Assembly: GCA_035772405.1 (NCBI GenBank)
Contig: JAYKKM010000378.1
Span: 1,720,501 to 1,784,500 of the forward strand
Direction of reading: 5' to 3'
Length of the DNA stretch: 64,000 bases
Origin: Chrysogorgia sp. JL179-B06
Lineage: Eukaryota > Cnidaria > Anthozoa > Scleralcyonacea > Chrysogorgiidae
Shown here piece after piece: positions 1-8,676 of this stretch. Below the pieces are notes generated by a model, which was given only the letters and a program-made list of their open reading frames with translations, did no database searches and was not told where the DNA came from. Positions within the stretch are counted from its first letter, which is position 1. Each line of letters begins with the position of its first letter. The translations under genes were made by a program, and so were the position numbers.

Positions 1-914
1 ATAAGTTCCGTGCTACCTTTGTTGGATTTCTTGGTGAAGAGCTCCAAATGGACTTAGTGGACATGAGTAAGTATTCAAAACAGAATGGCGGTTATTATTG
101 GATACTAACAGGCATTGAAATATTGAGTAGATATGCTTTTGGAATTGCAGTTTATAGAAAAGACACTAAGAACATGACTAAGGCTGTTGGAAAATTGTTG
201 AACGACTTCAAAGATCGGTTTGGAACCACACCTAAGTTAGCGCAATTTGATGATGGGCTTGAGTTCTACAACGTTGGTGTGAAAAGTTTACTGAAAAAAC
301 ATGGTGTCGAATATTTCAGCACTAAGAGTGATAAAAAGGCTGCTGTTGTTGAGCGTTTTAATAGAAGTCTCAAGAGCACTATGTGGAAGTACTTTTACAC
401 TCATGGGACGTACAAGTGGATTGGGGCTCTAGACCAGTTTGTGGGTAATTACAATAGCAATGTGAATCGCAGCATTATGATGAAGCCGAAGGACGTCGAT
501 AAGTCAAATGAAGGCGAAGTGTGGACCACTTTGTTTGGTCATCAATTTGCGGACAATCCATTGCCGAAGTTTAGAGTTGGCCAATCGGTGAGAATTAGTA
601 AATACAAGAGTGTGTTCACAAAGGGTTATGAAGCCAACTTCACTGAGGAGCTGTTTAAAGTGGTAAAGGTTATTCGTGGTGATCCTAATGTGTACGAAAT
701 TGAGGACATAAGTGGTGAACAGATTATTGGTAAATTTTATGAACAGGAATTATCGCTGGTCAGTAAGAAACATGGTGGTGATGTGTACAGAGTTGAAAAG
801 GTGTTGAAAAGAAAGAAAGTCAGAGGGAAGAAGATGGCGCTGGTCAAATGGTTGGGTTATGAGAGCAAACATAATTCGTGGATACCAGAGAGCGACATTC
901 AAAGTGTGAGCTAA
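1..914 (+). CDS. Retroviral-type integrase with C-terminal chromodomain (5' end outside window)
   Basis: DDE integrase that inserts the element and makes the target duplication. The frame is open from base 1, so the gene starts upstream of the window. Counting from the Met at 48, candidate catalytic acids are D2 or D5 (MDLVDM), D68 (FDDGLEF) and E102 (VVERFNRS). A C-terminal chromodomain follows at about residues 238-285 (VYRVEKVL, VKWLGYES, WIPESD), the usual arrangement in Polinton integrases. This copy is uninterrupted over the visible part. The relative at 41541-42638 is frameshifted. The next real gene starts at 1284, after a decayed duplication. Confidence 0.9.
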   Translation, partial: KFRATFVGFLGEELQMDLVDMSKYSKQNGGYYWILTGIEILSRYAFGIAVYRKDTKNMTKAVGKLLNDFKDRFGTTPKLAQFDDGLEFYNVGVKSLLKKHGVEYFSTKSDKKAAVVERFNRSLKSTMWKYFYTHGTYKWIGALDQFVGNYNSNVNRSIMMKPKDVDKSNEGEVWTTLFGHQFADNPLPKFRVGQSVRISKYKSVFTKGYEANFTEELFKVVKVIRGDPNVYEIEDISGEQIIGKFYEQELSLVSKKHGGDVYRVEKVLKRKKVRGKKMALVKWLGYESKHNSWIPESDIQSVS

Positions 915-920
915 CGTGAT

Positions 921-1049
921 ATGGTAGAAGGTGGTGAGAGATTTCGACGACTTTTTTTTGAGATGAAAAACTTTAGTGAGTACGATGACATGAGTGACGA
1001 GCGATTAGAGGAAGGGTGTTGTAAAGAGACTTTTTTAGACAATGAGTAA
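921..1049 (+). pseudogene. Decayed tandem duplicate of the 5' end of the coiled-coil membrane protein gene
   Basis: A 42-codon frame starts MVEGGE and contains EMKNFSEYDDMSD, matching the start of the real gene at 1284 (MAEGGE, EMKNFDEYDDASN). The integrase tail and this start (about 879-935) are repeated at about 1241-1300, so a unit of about 363 bp was tandemly duplicated. In copy C the integrase stop and the next ATG are only a few bases apart, so the insertion is specific to copy A. The intervening 1050-1240 holds no recognisable gene. Confidence 0.7.
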
Positions 1050-1283
1050 TGAGTCAAATTAGCGCTCACTCTTGTCGTTGAGACGGCGCTTGAAGTGACA
1101 ACTGTTCTAGCATTTTTAAAAGATGTTTTTAACTTGATAAAAATATCCGCGAAACTTTCTCTCAATGAAAATGTTTGTGGAACTCTCTTTGTTTCGCGAG
1201 CCTTGTCTGACTGTTGGTTAGGGGTTGTGAGACGTGGCTCATAGATACCGGAAAGTGATATTCAAAATGTAAGCTAATGTAAT

Positions 1284-2723
1284 ATGGCTGAAGGTGGGGA
1301 AGGTCTCGATGACTTCGAGATGAAGAACTTTGATGAGTACGATGACGCGAGTAATGAGCAATTAGAAGAGGAGCTCGTCGACACTGGCGAGTGGCTCAAA
1401 GACAAAGACGTTGAGTACGGCACGAGTGAGATGCCGAGAGACATTCGTGTTGATTATATCAAGAACCGCGACATTGTGAATAAGATAAGAAGTGTGCTAG
1501 ATAGAAGGCAAGGTGGGCAAAAAGAAACATCATTTAACGACGCTGACGATGGTAAAACGGTGACAATAGGGGGGACTAACATAAAAGTCCCAGCGGCGGA
1601 GTTCGTCGAGCAGGAGTCATATGGTGACGTCAGTGACACAAGCTTCAGTATAGCTTTTGAAGAGTCGGCAGAAATTGAGAGAAGACTGGGTGAACTAAAA
1701 GCGTTCAACAAAGAGTTAATAAAAAATGAAGTAAAAAGAATCGAGCTAATAAACAAGAAAATACGTAAGTTAAGCAAAAAGGGACTCGGCCAAGACAACG
1801 CGTCGAGGGAAATAGTCAACAGGTCGCAGGTTACGGACTCAGGGGCTATTCTTTTCAAACCGATAAACAAAGATGGTAAATATGGAAAACCCAAACGAAT
1901 TCTAGTACCTGTGAAAAAAGGCTTGATCTACAGTAAAGATGTGAGTAGTAAAAACGCGATTGAGCAGTTCAAACAGTTAGTTAGTCAAATCCCTGAGAAT
2001 ACAGAAACAACAGTTGCCACAACAGAAGTGGCCCCAGACGACTTCCCAGTAATTGAGACAAGAGTGGGCTATGATGACACACCTGGGCTATTACCAGACG
2101 AGAACCGCGGGCTGAATGGTGTGCTTAACCCAAGCGATAGCGTGTTGCGTGAATCGAGAATAGGTGACACTGGTGCGTTGCAAACACAAGCAGACCATTT
2201 TCAAAAAGCGATAGACAAATCGAACAAGAGATTGGCAGAGCTTAACAGAAAAGCTGAGCAAAGTGGTCTTACGAGTGATGAAGAGCGAGAGTACGCCATT
2301 TTGTCTGAAAGAGTGAGAGGACTCGAGCTAGCCAGATACAAAACCTTGGCACAGCGTGAGCTTGAAGAAGTTAGAGAGCAGCAAGAAGTCGACATTGACA
2401 GATTGCAGAAGTTCAAGGAATGGGCTAAAGAAAATATGGTTGGGTTGAGCGCTGTAGCAATTTCAGTGGCTGGAATTATAACAACTATTATTATCGCCGG
2501 GAGATCTGCTGTTATGAGGGGCGCTATGGCTACAAAGTCATTCGCACAGGCTGTTAAGAACGCGATAACGAAAATGGGTCCATGGACTGTTGGGTTGGCT
2601 AATTTAGTTTACAACGCGTTGACGTTGGGTGCAAAGGGTCTCGCATGGTTGGCTCAAAATCTGTGGGTACTCGCGGTGGTACTTGCGTGGTTTGCCTATG
2701 ATTATTACAAGCTAAAACGGTAG
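1284..2723 (+). CDS. Coiled-coil protein with C-terminal membrane segments (Polinton structural protein, unassigned)
   Basis: 479 residues. The first two thirds are highly charged and predicted helical, with runs rich in E, K and R (around residues 130-180 and 310-380). The last ~100 residues hold hydrophobic stretches: LSAVAISVAGIITTIIIAG, then GLANLVYNALTLGAKGLAWL and an AVVLAWFAY tail before a basic end. It lies between integrase and the major capsid gene, and the same protein (474 residues) is at 40110-41534. Conservation in position and in the hydrophobic tail suggests a virion or membrane-active structural protein. I do not recognise a named family. Confidence 0.75.
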   Translation: MAEGGEGLDDFEMKNFDEYDDASNEQLEEELVDTGEWLKDKDVEYGTSEMPRDIRVDYIKNRDIVNKIRSVLDRRQGGQKETSFNDADDGKTVTIGGTNIKVPAAEFVEQESYGDVSDTSFSIAFEESAEIERRLGELKAFNKELIKNEVKRIELINKKIRKLSKKGLGQDNASREIVNRSQVTDSGAILFKPINKDGKYGKPKRILVPVKKGLIYSKDVSSKNAIEQFKQLVSQIPENTETTVATTEVAPDDFPVIETRVGYDDTPGLLPDENRGLNGVLNPSDSVLRESRIGDTGALQTQADHFQKAIDKSNKRLAELNRKAEQSGLTSDEEREYAILSERVRGLELARYKTLAQRELEEVREQQEVDIDRLQKFKEWAKENMVGLSAVAISVAGIITTIIIAGRSAVMRGAMATKSFAQAVKNAITKMGPWTVGLANLVYNALTLGAKGLAWLAQNLWVLAVVLAWFAYDYYKLKR

Positions 2724-2746
2724 CGATAAAACATATGTAAAGATAT

Positions 2747-3985
2747 ATGAACGTCACGTCGGCAGAGTTGAACCCTGGTTTTAGACGAGCGACTATGGGT
2801 GTCATAAAAGGGGTGAGAACGCAACACGTAATCACGTTGAACCCTAATAAAGTCAGTCCTGGCGAGGAACTTTACATTGATATACCGAAGCTTAAGGTTA
2901 GTAGCTGTTTGGTGCCTGGATCGTTGGGTCTAGTGTTCGACTTTAAGAATGCAAACGTCAAAAGCTGGTTCTTGAACAATGTGAGCAAGTTGTTGGTTGA
3001 GAAACTTGTTGTGAGACTAGCTGGGGAAACTGTGTATGACAACAATGGGGAAAATTACACTGGTGTCTATCGCGACCTTTGGGAGAGTGCTACTGCGCGA
3101 GACCAAATGATTGACTATGGTGTTGGTGGTGAGAACTTGAGAAAGCTAATTTCTAAGGATGACAGTGGTGCGACGAGTGGGAATGTTACTAAAGTTAGTG
3201 ACGCGTTAATGTTTGGTGTGATTGGAACGAAACAGCGGATTAAGCTTGGTAAGATTATGAATGACCACGGGTTGTACGCTCCTTTTAGCATGAACAACAA
3301 CTTGCAGTATGTGATCACACTTCCGAAGGCTACAGACATCATGGTGGCGCAATCCGGTAGCGCTGTGGGTGGATACACTCAGGAGAACCTCGAGCTTGAG
3401 TATGAGACGATTGATAACCAGGAGCTCGCTGACGAAATAACGTCAGGCTATGCAAGTGGTCGAAGTTTGTCATATGAGCACATCACGTTGATGAAAACCA
3501 CCGAATGGGACAAAGGCACGACCATTGTCAATGAAAATGTCAATCTGCCAAGAAAAAGCATGAAGGCGATTGTGTTGCTATTCACGAATAAGGTGCGAAC
3601 AGACAGTGAGGAGTTTCTCTACCCAAATATCGAGAGTGTTAGAGTCACAATCGAAGGCGTGCCAAATAGCGTGCACTCACAGGGTATTCCAAAGTCGAAG
3701 TTCTACGCAGAAGCGAAACGATTGTTTGGGTTGGGTGAAGAACACGCTCAGTTCATGACCATACAGAAGTTCTATAAAGATGGCTTTGCGTTAGTCATCG
3801 ACTTGAGGAGCGTCCAAGATAATTACAACGTCGCCACTGGTAAAAAAATTGTGAACACACAATCTGGCGTGCTTCTTGAAATCACTAAGAAAGCGACGAC
3901 TGCAAATGTCATGTGTAGGGTGTTTGTGATGAGTGATGGGTTGGTCAACTTCGTGAACAATGGGTTGCAGTCAATCCAGTATTAA
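2747..3985 (+). CDS. Major capsid-type protein of Polinton (double jelly-roll candidate)
   Basis: 412 residues, beta-rich, without signal peptide or membrane segment. Short conserved blocks include TQHVITLNP near residue 25, NNNLQYVITLPKA near 185, LPRKSMKAIVLLFTNK near 268 and a C-terminal GLVNFVNN. These resemble proteins repeatedly found beside ATPase and integrase genes in invertebrate Polintons, where they serve as the double jelly-roll major capsid. Assignment rests on size, gene order and this resemblance; no structure could be computed. The copy at 38819-40057 is about 95% identical by eye. Confidence 0.75.
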   Translation: MNVTSAELNPGFRRATMGVIKGVRTQHVITLNPNKVSPGEELYIDIPKLKVSSCLVPGSLGLVFDFKNANVKSWFLNNVSKLLVEKLVVRLAGETVYDNNGENYTGVYRDLWESATARDQMIDYGVGGENLRKLISKDDSGATSGNVTKVSDALMFGVIGTKQRIKLGKIMNDHGLYAPFSMNNNLQYVITLPKATDIMVAQSGSAVGGYTQENLELEYETIDNQELADEITSGYASGRSLSYEHITLMKTTEWDKGTTIVNENVNLPRKSMKAIVLLFTNKVRTDSEEFLYPNIESVRVTIEGVPNSVHSQGIPKSKFYAEAKRLFGLGEEHAQFMTIQKFYKDGFALVIDLRSVQDNYNVATGKKIVNTQSGVLLEITKKATTANVMCRVFVMSDGLVNFVNNGLQSIQY

Positions 3986-4000
3986 ATCAAACGTGAGTTA

Positions 4001-4600
4001 ATGGAGACTCCGTTTAATATGCTAATTGTTGGTATGACAGCTTGTGGTAAGACACATTATTTGCTGGAGACATTGGAATCTGAGTACTTTAGTAAATTTG
4101 ACTACATTGTGTTGATTTGCCCTACTTTCGAGTGGAACAAAGCGTATCAAGATTGGAAATATGTGCGCGACCCTGACGTGTTAGCGATAGACTGTGCACA
4201 AGACAGTGTCGACGCTGTTCTCAAGTGTGTAACAAATGTTTTTAAAGGCACTAACACTCTGATTGTGTTGGACGACTGTGCAAGTGGGCAGGACGTCAAG
4301 AATAGGACTAGTCAGTTGGTCAACTTAGCTTTTAGTGCGCGACATTTTATGTTGAGCGTTATTGTCATCACACAACAACTGACGTCGATCGCAAAACCGT
4401 ATAGAGAAAATATTAGTAAGCTCGTTTGCTTCTACTGCCCAAGTAGGAGTGATATGAAGGTCGTTATCGACGATTACCTTGGAAACATTAGCAGAGAAAA
4501 ATCGTCGGCGATTGTGACCGCATTAAAAAATAATAAGTACGCTAGACTTGAAATCTCACTGCGCTATCCATACAGTCACGAAGTTGTTATTCCGCAATAA
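4001..4600 (+). CDS. Genome-packaging ATPase (FtsK/HerA, A32-like)
   Basis: 199 residues. Walker A is GMTACGKTH at about residues 11-19, close to the N terminus. Walker B is TLIVLDDCAS at about 86-95, and a sensor-like VIVITQQL follows around 122. This compact layout matches A32-type DNA-packaging ATPases of Polintons and related viruses, which pump the genome into preformed capsids. It starts 15 bp after the capsid gene and ends 3 bp before the next gene, consistent with a late structural cluster. The orthologue at 38204-38803 differs at few positions. Confidence 0.9.
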   Translation: METPFNMLIVGMTACGKTHYLLETLESEYFSKFDYIVLICPTFEWNKAYQDWKYVRDPDVLAIDCAQDSVDAVLKCVTNVFKGTNTLIVLDDCASGQDVKNRTSQLVNLAFSARHFMLSVIVITQQLTSIAKPYRENISKLVCFYCPSRSDMKVVIDDYLGNISREKSSAIVTALKNNKYARLEISLRYPYSHEVVIPQ

Positions 4601-4603
4601 AAT

Positions 4604-5116
4604 ATGGGTATAAGTAATAACGCGATGGTGAAACGCAAAAGTGAAGAAAATCCCACGATTGAGGAATTAGTTGAGGAGACCGCTGACACTTCGACTGTGG
4701 AAGACAACATTGACGTTAGGAGAGCTGAACTTATTAGACTGTCTGGTGACGGTGTGGTAAGTCAGTCTGAAGCGTACATTAAAAAAGCGTCCGCAAAAGT
4801 TATTGATAAGATATGGCGCCAATACGAGTTGAAGAGAATGGAAATCGCAAACGCTTTTCTCACCGACTTGCTAATCAGCAAATTCGCTAGCCTACTGGAT
4901 GGGTTGAACGCTATTGAGAATCCTGACGAACTAAACGACGAGTTGCAAAAAGACCCGCTATTAAAGAAAGACGTCGAGAGCATTGTCGCGATTGTGACAC
5001 CGTACGTGCCTTTCTTGGGCTTGTTGTCGGGAGGAATCACAACGTCGAAATACGTGTACGACCACCATTTCAGAAGTGAGGTGACAAACACTGAAAATAG
5101 TGAACAAACGGACTAA
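4604..5116 (+). CDS. Small Polinton protein, charged with one hydrophobic segment
   Basis: 170 residues, starting MGISNN. The N-terminal half is acidic and helical. A hydrophobic segment at about 125-148 (IVAIVTPYVPFLGLLSGGIT) precedes a hydrophilic tail. It is the last gene before the element terminus, 3 bp after the ATPase. The orthologue at 37691-38200 starts MGISSS, which fits the N-myristoylation pattern (Gly2, Ser6); here position 6 is Asn. A minor capsid or membrane-associated role is possible, but I recognise no family. Confidence 0.72.
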   Translation: MGISNNAMVKRKSEENPTIEELVEETADTSTVEDNIDVRRAELIRLSGDGVVSQSEAYIKKASAKVIDKIWRQYELKRMEIANAFLTDLLISKFASLLDGLNAIENPDELNDELQKDPLLKKDVESIVAIVTPYVPFLGLLSGGITTSKYVYDHHFRSEVTNTENSEQTD

Positions 5117-5195
5117 TCTATTATTAACAGGTGGTAATAATCTAATTTGCATAACAGGTGGCAATTTTATCACGCGTGAGACACTTTTACCATAC

Positions 5196-5445
5196 ATAAA
5201 TTTGTAAAAATGTGATTTGACAAATTTGTGAAAATATTGAAACGACACTTTCTATTTTTAAATGTGATTTGACAAATTTGTGAAAATGTGATTTGACAAA
5301 TTTGTGAAAATATTGAAACGGCGCTTTCTATTTTTTAAATATGATTTGACAAATTTGTGAAAATGTTGAAACGATTATTTTTTAAATGTGATTTGACAAA
5401 TTTGTGAAAATGTTGAAACGACACTTTCTATTTTTTAAAATATGG
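5196..5445 (+). repeat. Iteron-like tandem repeats in the sub-terminal region of copy A
   Basis: The motif TTTGACAAATTTGTGAAAAT occurs five times, mostly followed by ATTGAAACG or GTTGAAACG and a CTTTCTATTTTTTAAA tail. The core ACAAATTTGT is palindromic. One related motif (ACAAATTTGTGAAAATGTT) occurs once per terminal repeat of element C (near 37385 and 53873), so it has been amplified here. The position next to the end suggests a terminal binding or replication site, by analogy only. Confidence 0.75.
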
Positions 5446-5550
5446 CTAAAGTAGCGTAAAGTTTAGCGAAAGTTGTGATTTTTTTAATATTTGGCATCAA
5501 CTGAGTAGAAAACGTGGGAGGGGTGTTTAGATTGACTAACGATTACCATA

Positions 5551-5709
5551 ATAGCACAGAGAGTGAGGCTGTGAGCTCACCAACGTCGATTATAAAACGT
5601 GAGTACCAAAACATTGTCGAGTTGTGGCTCGACACAAATTTGGTGATATTTTGGTGTTTATATCACGGTTGGCGTTGACTGGGCTCGCAGCCCTACTTAC
5701 TATACTACT
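5551..5709 (-). repeat. Terminal hairpin of copy A
   Basis: An imperfect inverted repeat. The outer arm (about 5625-5709) ends GGGCTCGCAGCCCTACTTAC then TATACTACT and matches the outer terminus of element C. The inner arm (about 5551-5625) is more decayed. The outer arm carries the palindrome-flanked ACACAAATTTGGTGATATTT block also seen at 54114-54133. Confidence 0.75.
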
Positions 5710-6159
5710 AATATTTTTAAATCTTTTTCTTTTATTTTGTTCTTAGAAAACTTATTCAAAATATATTTATTATCACTGGAAAGTTGGATAGAAATTTTTT
5801 TATTTAAAATATTTTTAGCAATGTATTGTAATTTATTAATTAATTGAGAATCTAACAACGTATTTTTTTTATCAATATCTGCTTTAAGATATTTTTTTAA
5901 CGATGGTAATAAATCCTTTTTTTTTTTTCAAAGGCTTTTTTCTTTATTTTATTTAATTGAACTAATGTTTCTAAAAATTTTAAATCGTCTTCGCAACTTG
6001 ATGAAGAAGAAGTAATGGAACTTTCATTATCCATTTCATCACTAACATCATCGCTATCATTTTCGCTATCAACTTCATCATCATCATCTCTTGAATTATC
6101 ATTTTTTTCGTCTTTTTTTCCTCTTCTTTTTTTAATTCATCATTTTTTTCTTCATTCAT
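5710..6159 (-). pseudogene. Acidic, lysine-tailed protein, frameshifted and interrupted by copy A
   Basis: Starting from the ATG at 6159, the reading continues through a D/E/S-rich stretch (SRDDDDEVDSENDSDDVSDE), a helical segment and a K-rich tail. To follow it, frame must shift near 6115 and in a 12-A run near 5917-5928. The last frame is open for more than 60 codons up to 5710, where the terminus of copy A begins and a stop follows within four codons. Function unknown; acidic low-complexity proteins of this kind are common in DNA viruses. Confidence 0.5.
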
Positions 6160-6163
6160 TTTT

Positions 6164-6295
6164 TTATGCGTAAACTGCAAGCGGTGGATATACAAGAATA
6201 TGTTCACGATTTAGGGGTATTTTGTTAATAACTGTTTTTTTTATTTTTGGTTTTTTTATTCTATTCTTTGTTGTAATGGGTTTTGTGTTCTTCAT
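6164..6295 (-). CDS. Small basic protein, 43 residues
   Basis: ATG at 6295, stop at 6164. The N-terminal two thirds are rich in K, R, T and P (NRIKKPKIKKT) and the C terminus is YPPLAVYA. It lies in the 3' part of the capsid gene cluster, 37 bases downstream of the capsid gene and just before the acidic gene. A virion core peptide is conceivable; the short length leaves it uncertain whether it is a gene. Confidence 0.35.
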   Translation of the reverse strand: MKNTKPITTKNRIKKPKIKKTVINKIPLNREHILVYPPLAVYA

Positions 6296-6332
6296 ATTTT
6301 TTTGTACATCCCCTTGTTACAAATGTTGATAA

Positions 6333-7655
6333 TTAAATGCTGTGTAATAATCTTGCAGGGGTATTTAATCCTACTCTAATTTCATTTCGAAATTCACCAA
6401 CAAATATTAACGCCCCTGCCACTGTATTTTGAGAAAAATGAAAATCAACATTAACATTTCCCGATGTTCTTATGGGTAATACTGAAAGATGAGAGTCTCT
6501 ATTATCTGTTAAATCAAATGCTAATATAGAATACCCGTTTATAAAGTCATTATAAGTCATGGGCATTTCTGAATAGTTGCGATTTAATACCGAACGTAAT
6601 TTTGAGTAAGCTTCAGCATGATTTTCTATTCTCCCGGAAACAGCGTTATTTACCGAAACTTCAACATTATCATAATTAGGCCAGTTAAACTCAAAAATAT
6701 TATGAGTATATGACCCGTTCCAATTTGCTAATGGAGAAAATACAATATATAAACGTGTAGGAACGCTACCATTAAACACATCGATTACTTGATGTGAATT
6801 TCGTCCTGCAGCTAATGATTCAGTAATACAACGATAATTGGTTGTATAATATAATGTTTCTTTATTATGGGTGACCATCCCTATATTAAGCGCATTTGAT
6901 AATTGTTTTTTGGGTTTAAATACAGGAATTTTTATTTTAAAATCATCTAGGGTAATTATAGTATCAGCAACGGGCATATTAGCATGATTGGCACCCATCA
7001 TTACAATTGTATTTAATGCCCGCGTTAAACGTAATTCAACTTTATACGCTGTGGGAATATATATTTCCTTCGCTAAATAATGAACAATCAATCTCATCTA
7101 TCAAATACTGTGATTGATTTTGAAATGCAAGTGTTTTTTGTCTCCCTCCTGCATTTACGACAAGCAGTTCCATTATGAAAACCCGCGATACTGCTCATAT
7201 GTTCGGCTGTATCTAAATATGCTAAATTAAGCTCTTTAGAATCTTTATATCCCGACGGTGTTTGAGCATTATAAATTCTATCCATGATGCAAAATGTGCA
7301 AAATTATCTGATGGCGTAATTAAATTTTCATTTATTTTTAATTCTTTTGTTTTCCACATTGTACGAAGGGGTAATGTAATCATCGAAAACCCCGATGCTG
7401 CAGGTGCTATAACTCCAGCAGCATTTCTAATCGATACTCTAGCCATTATTTTAGCATCACTTGTTTTCATTAATCCAACGCGTTCCCATGTCTTGTAAAC
7501 GTGTATACTGTCGATTGATTATCGACAGGCGTCGCAATAATTTCAGTTTCACGACATTCAGTAAACGTATCATTATAGGGTGATGAAGTAAAAAATTGTA
7601 AAGGTTCACTAAATAATATGTCATTTTTTCCCACATCTTCAATTTTTTTACTCAT
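6333..7655 (-). pseudogene. Major capsid-like protein of Polinton/adintovirus type, frameshifted
   Basis: Four consecutive frames together cover about 430 residues: 7655-7470, 7470-7222, 7285-7094 and 7097-6333. Recognisable blocks, in order, are a YTFTRHG segment; ITPSDNFAHFASW; a YLDTAEHM motif; and a long C-terminal domain with VPTRLYIVFSPLANWNGS, NGYSILAFDLT and IFVGEFRNEIRV. These correspond to blocks I know from invertebrate Polinton capsid proteins (typically LWYKDTAGHM, PKRVIIGL, GYTLFAFDLT, YAEFDNVIEI). The breaks make this copy non-functional as written, unless they are sequencing errors. Start chosen at the ATG 12 bp after the pX-like stop. Confidence 0.75.
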
Positions 7656-7667
7656 TTTATTTTTTTT

Positions 7668-7827
7668 TTAAACGTTAATTTTAAGAATATTTGAAAGTGT
7701 TCCAAACACTTGAGGAAGAAACATACCCAGCGCCAATGCTCCTCCAAAACCTCCTTTTTGTATTTTTTTCTACGTTTTCTTATACCCTTTTGTTTTTTCT
7801 TTTTTTGATATATTTTTTACGCATCAT
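7668..7827 (-). pseudogene. Adenovirus pX (mu)-like core peptide, one frameshift
   Basis: ATG-ATG at 7827 opens a lysine/arginine block (KKRKNKR) that hits a stop at 7780. The next frame continues with RKRRKKYKK, then a double-glycine motif (GGFGGALALGMFLPQV), a hydrophobic stretch and a stop at 7668. A basic region, GG site, then hydrophobic tail is the layout of the adenovirus pX/mu precursor, and pX-like genes are reported near capsid genes in adintoviruses. It sits immediately upstream of the capsid gene. Function by analogy: genome condensation in the virion. Confidence 0.5.
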
Positions 7828-7934
7828 TTATTTTATTTTTAAAAAACAACATAAGCCACAACAATAAAAATAATATTCACAACATTATGATTTTTTTATA
7901 TAACATTGTTTTTATTTATACTTTTTTTTACAGT

Positions 7935-8195
7935 TTATCTATTTTGTAAAAAACGTATTACATTTGGATCTATTTTTTTTCTCTTTTTTTTATTATCACT
8001 TGTATAATAAGTTTCTAAATTTAAATTTGAGGGTAATCCCACACCATCATTTAATAAAATTTCTTTCTTAGTTGGATTTTCTTTATTTTTTCTTTTCACA
8101 ACAAAATATGATGAGGAATAATTTTTTCCACGATTTATACCATTTAACAATTCAGTATAATCTTCTACGGATAGTTCATTTATTTTTTCAGTCAT
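7935..8195 (-). CDS. Small charged protein in the capsid operon, 86 residues
   Basis: Start taken at ATG 8195 (MTEKINELS), which overlaps the end of the upstream gene by 8 bp. The C terminus is basic (NKKKRKKIDPN). No recognised domain. Position between the penton-region genes and the pX-like/capsid genes suggests a virion or morphogenesis role, by context only. The 7828-7934 gap is AT-rich and empty. Confidence 0.55.
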   Translation of the reverse strand: MTEKINELSVEDYTELLNGINRGKNYSSSYFVVKRKNKENPTKKEILLNDGVGLPSNLNLETYYTSDNKKKRKKIDPNVIRFLQNR

Positions 8196-8676
8196 TATTT
8201 TTTTCTTCAAATAAATTTATATATATCTTAATTTCTTCACCTTTTAACGGCACGTTATTCTCATAGTTAATAAAGAACTGTAGTGATTGTTTTGCCTCTT
8301 TATCACTCATAAATAAAAAATAGGGGAATTTTTTTCTCTCATCATTTAATGATGTATAAGGATTTTTTTCGTGAATATAAAATAATTCTTTTATAGTATA
8401 TATAAAACGTTGTGTTGCATTAGAAATAATAGTAGATGAAGAAACTGAAATCGTTCCATTATTTTTTTTTTTTGATTGTGTTATAGCACTGAAATCCATT
8501 TTTTTTGCACACGTAATTCGAAATGAATTTTTGATATTTTTATTTTCAATCGAATTTAAATTCCATAAAAAATTTTTTCCACTATTTACTAAAATGTAAA
8601 AAGAAAAAGGATAAAATATTTTATATTTTTTAATTATCATTTCCCCATTTTTTTCTTCAAGAACAATCAAAAGCAT
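8188..8676 (-). CDS. Unknown protein translationally linked to the penton-like gene
   Basis: 162 residues from ATG 8676. The stop of the preceding frame and this start overlap as TAATG, a tight arrangement seen in compact viral genomes. The N terminus is hydrophobic (MLLIVLEE) and the remainder is K/N/S-rich without a motif I know. Its position directly after the penton-like gene and before the capsid gene suggests a structural or assembly protein. Confidence 0.55.
   Translation of the reverse strand: MLLIVLEEKNGEMIIKKYKIFYPFSFYILVNSGKNFLWNLNSIENKNIKNSFRITCAKKMDFSAITQSKKKNNGTISVSSSTIISNATQRFIYTIKELFYIHEKNPYTSLNDERKKFPYFLFMSDKEAKQSLQFFINYENNVPLKGEEIKIYINLFEEKNND

Larger units (their letters stand above)
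1..5709 (+). mobile_element. Polinton/Maverick copy A, partial (terminal third)
   Basis: This is the end of a self-synthesising DNA transposon or integrated virus. Gene order is integrase, coiled-coil membrane protein, capsid protein, packaging ATPase and a small protein, all on the plus strand. The same genes occur in the same order, inverted, in the complete element at 37080-54188. The right terminus reads CTATACTACT, the inverse of AGTAGTATAG at the left end of the complete copy, which fixes the boundary at 5709. The left end lies outside the window. The protein products are very similar between the copies, but the non-coding end region differs. Confidence 0.88.

Noticed and set aside
3570..3758. 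Short frames overlapping the capsid genes on either strand (also 38318-38623, 39426-39689)
   Set aside because: Shadows of the capsid and ATPase genes, which are conserved between the copies in their own frames.
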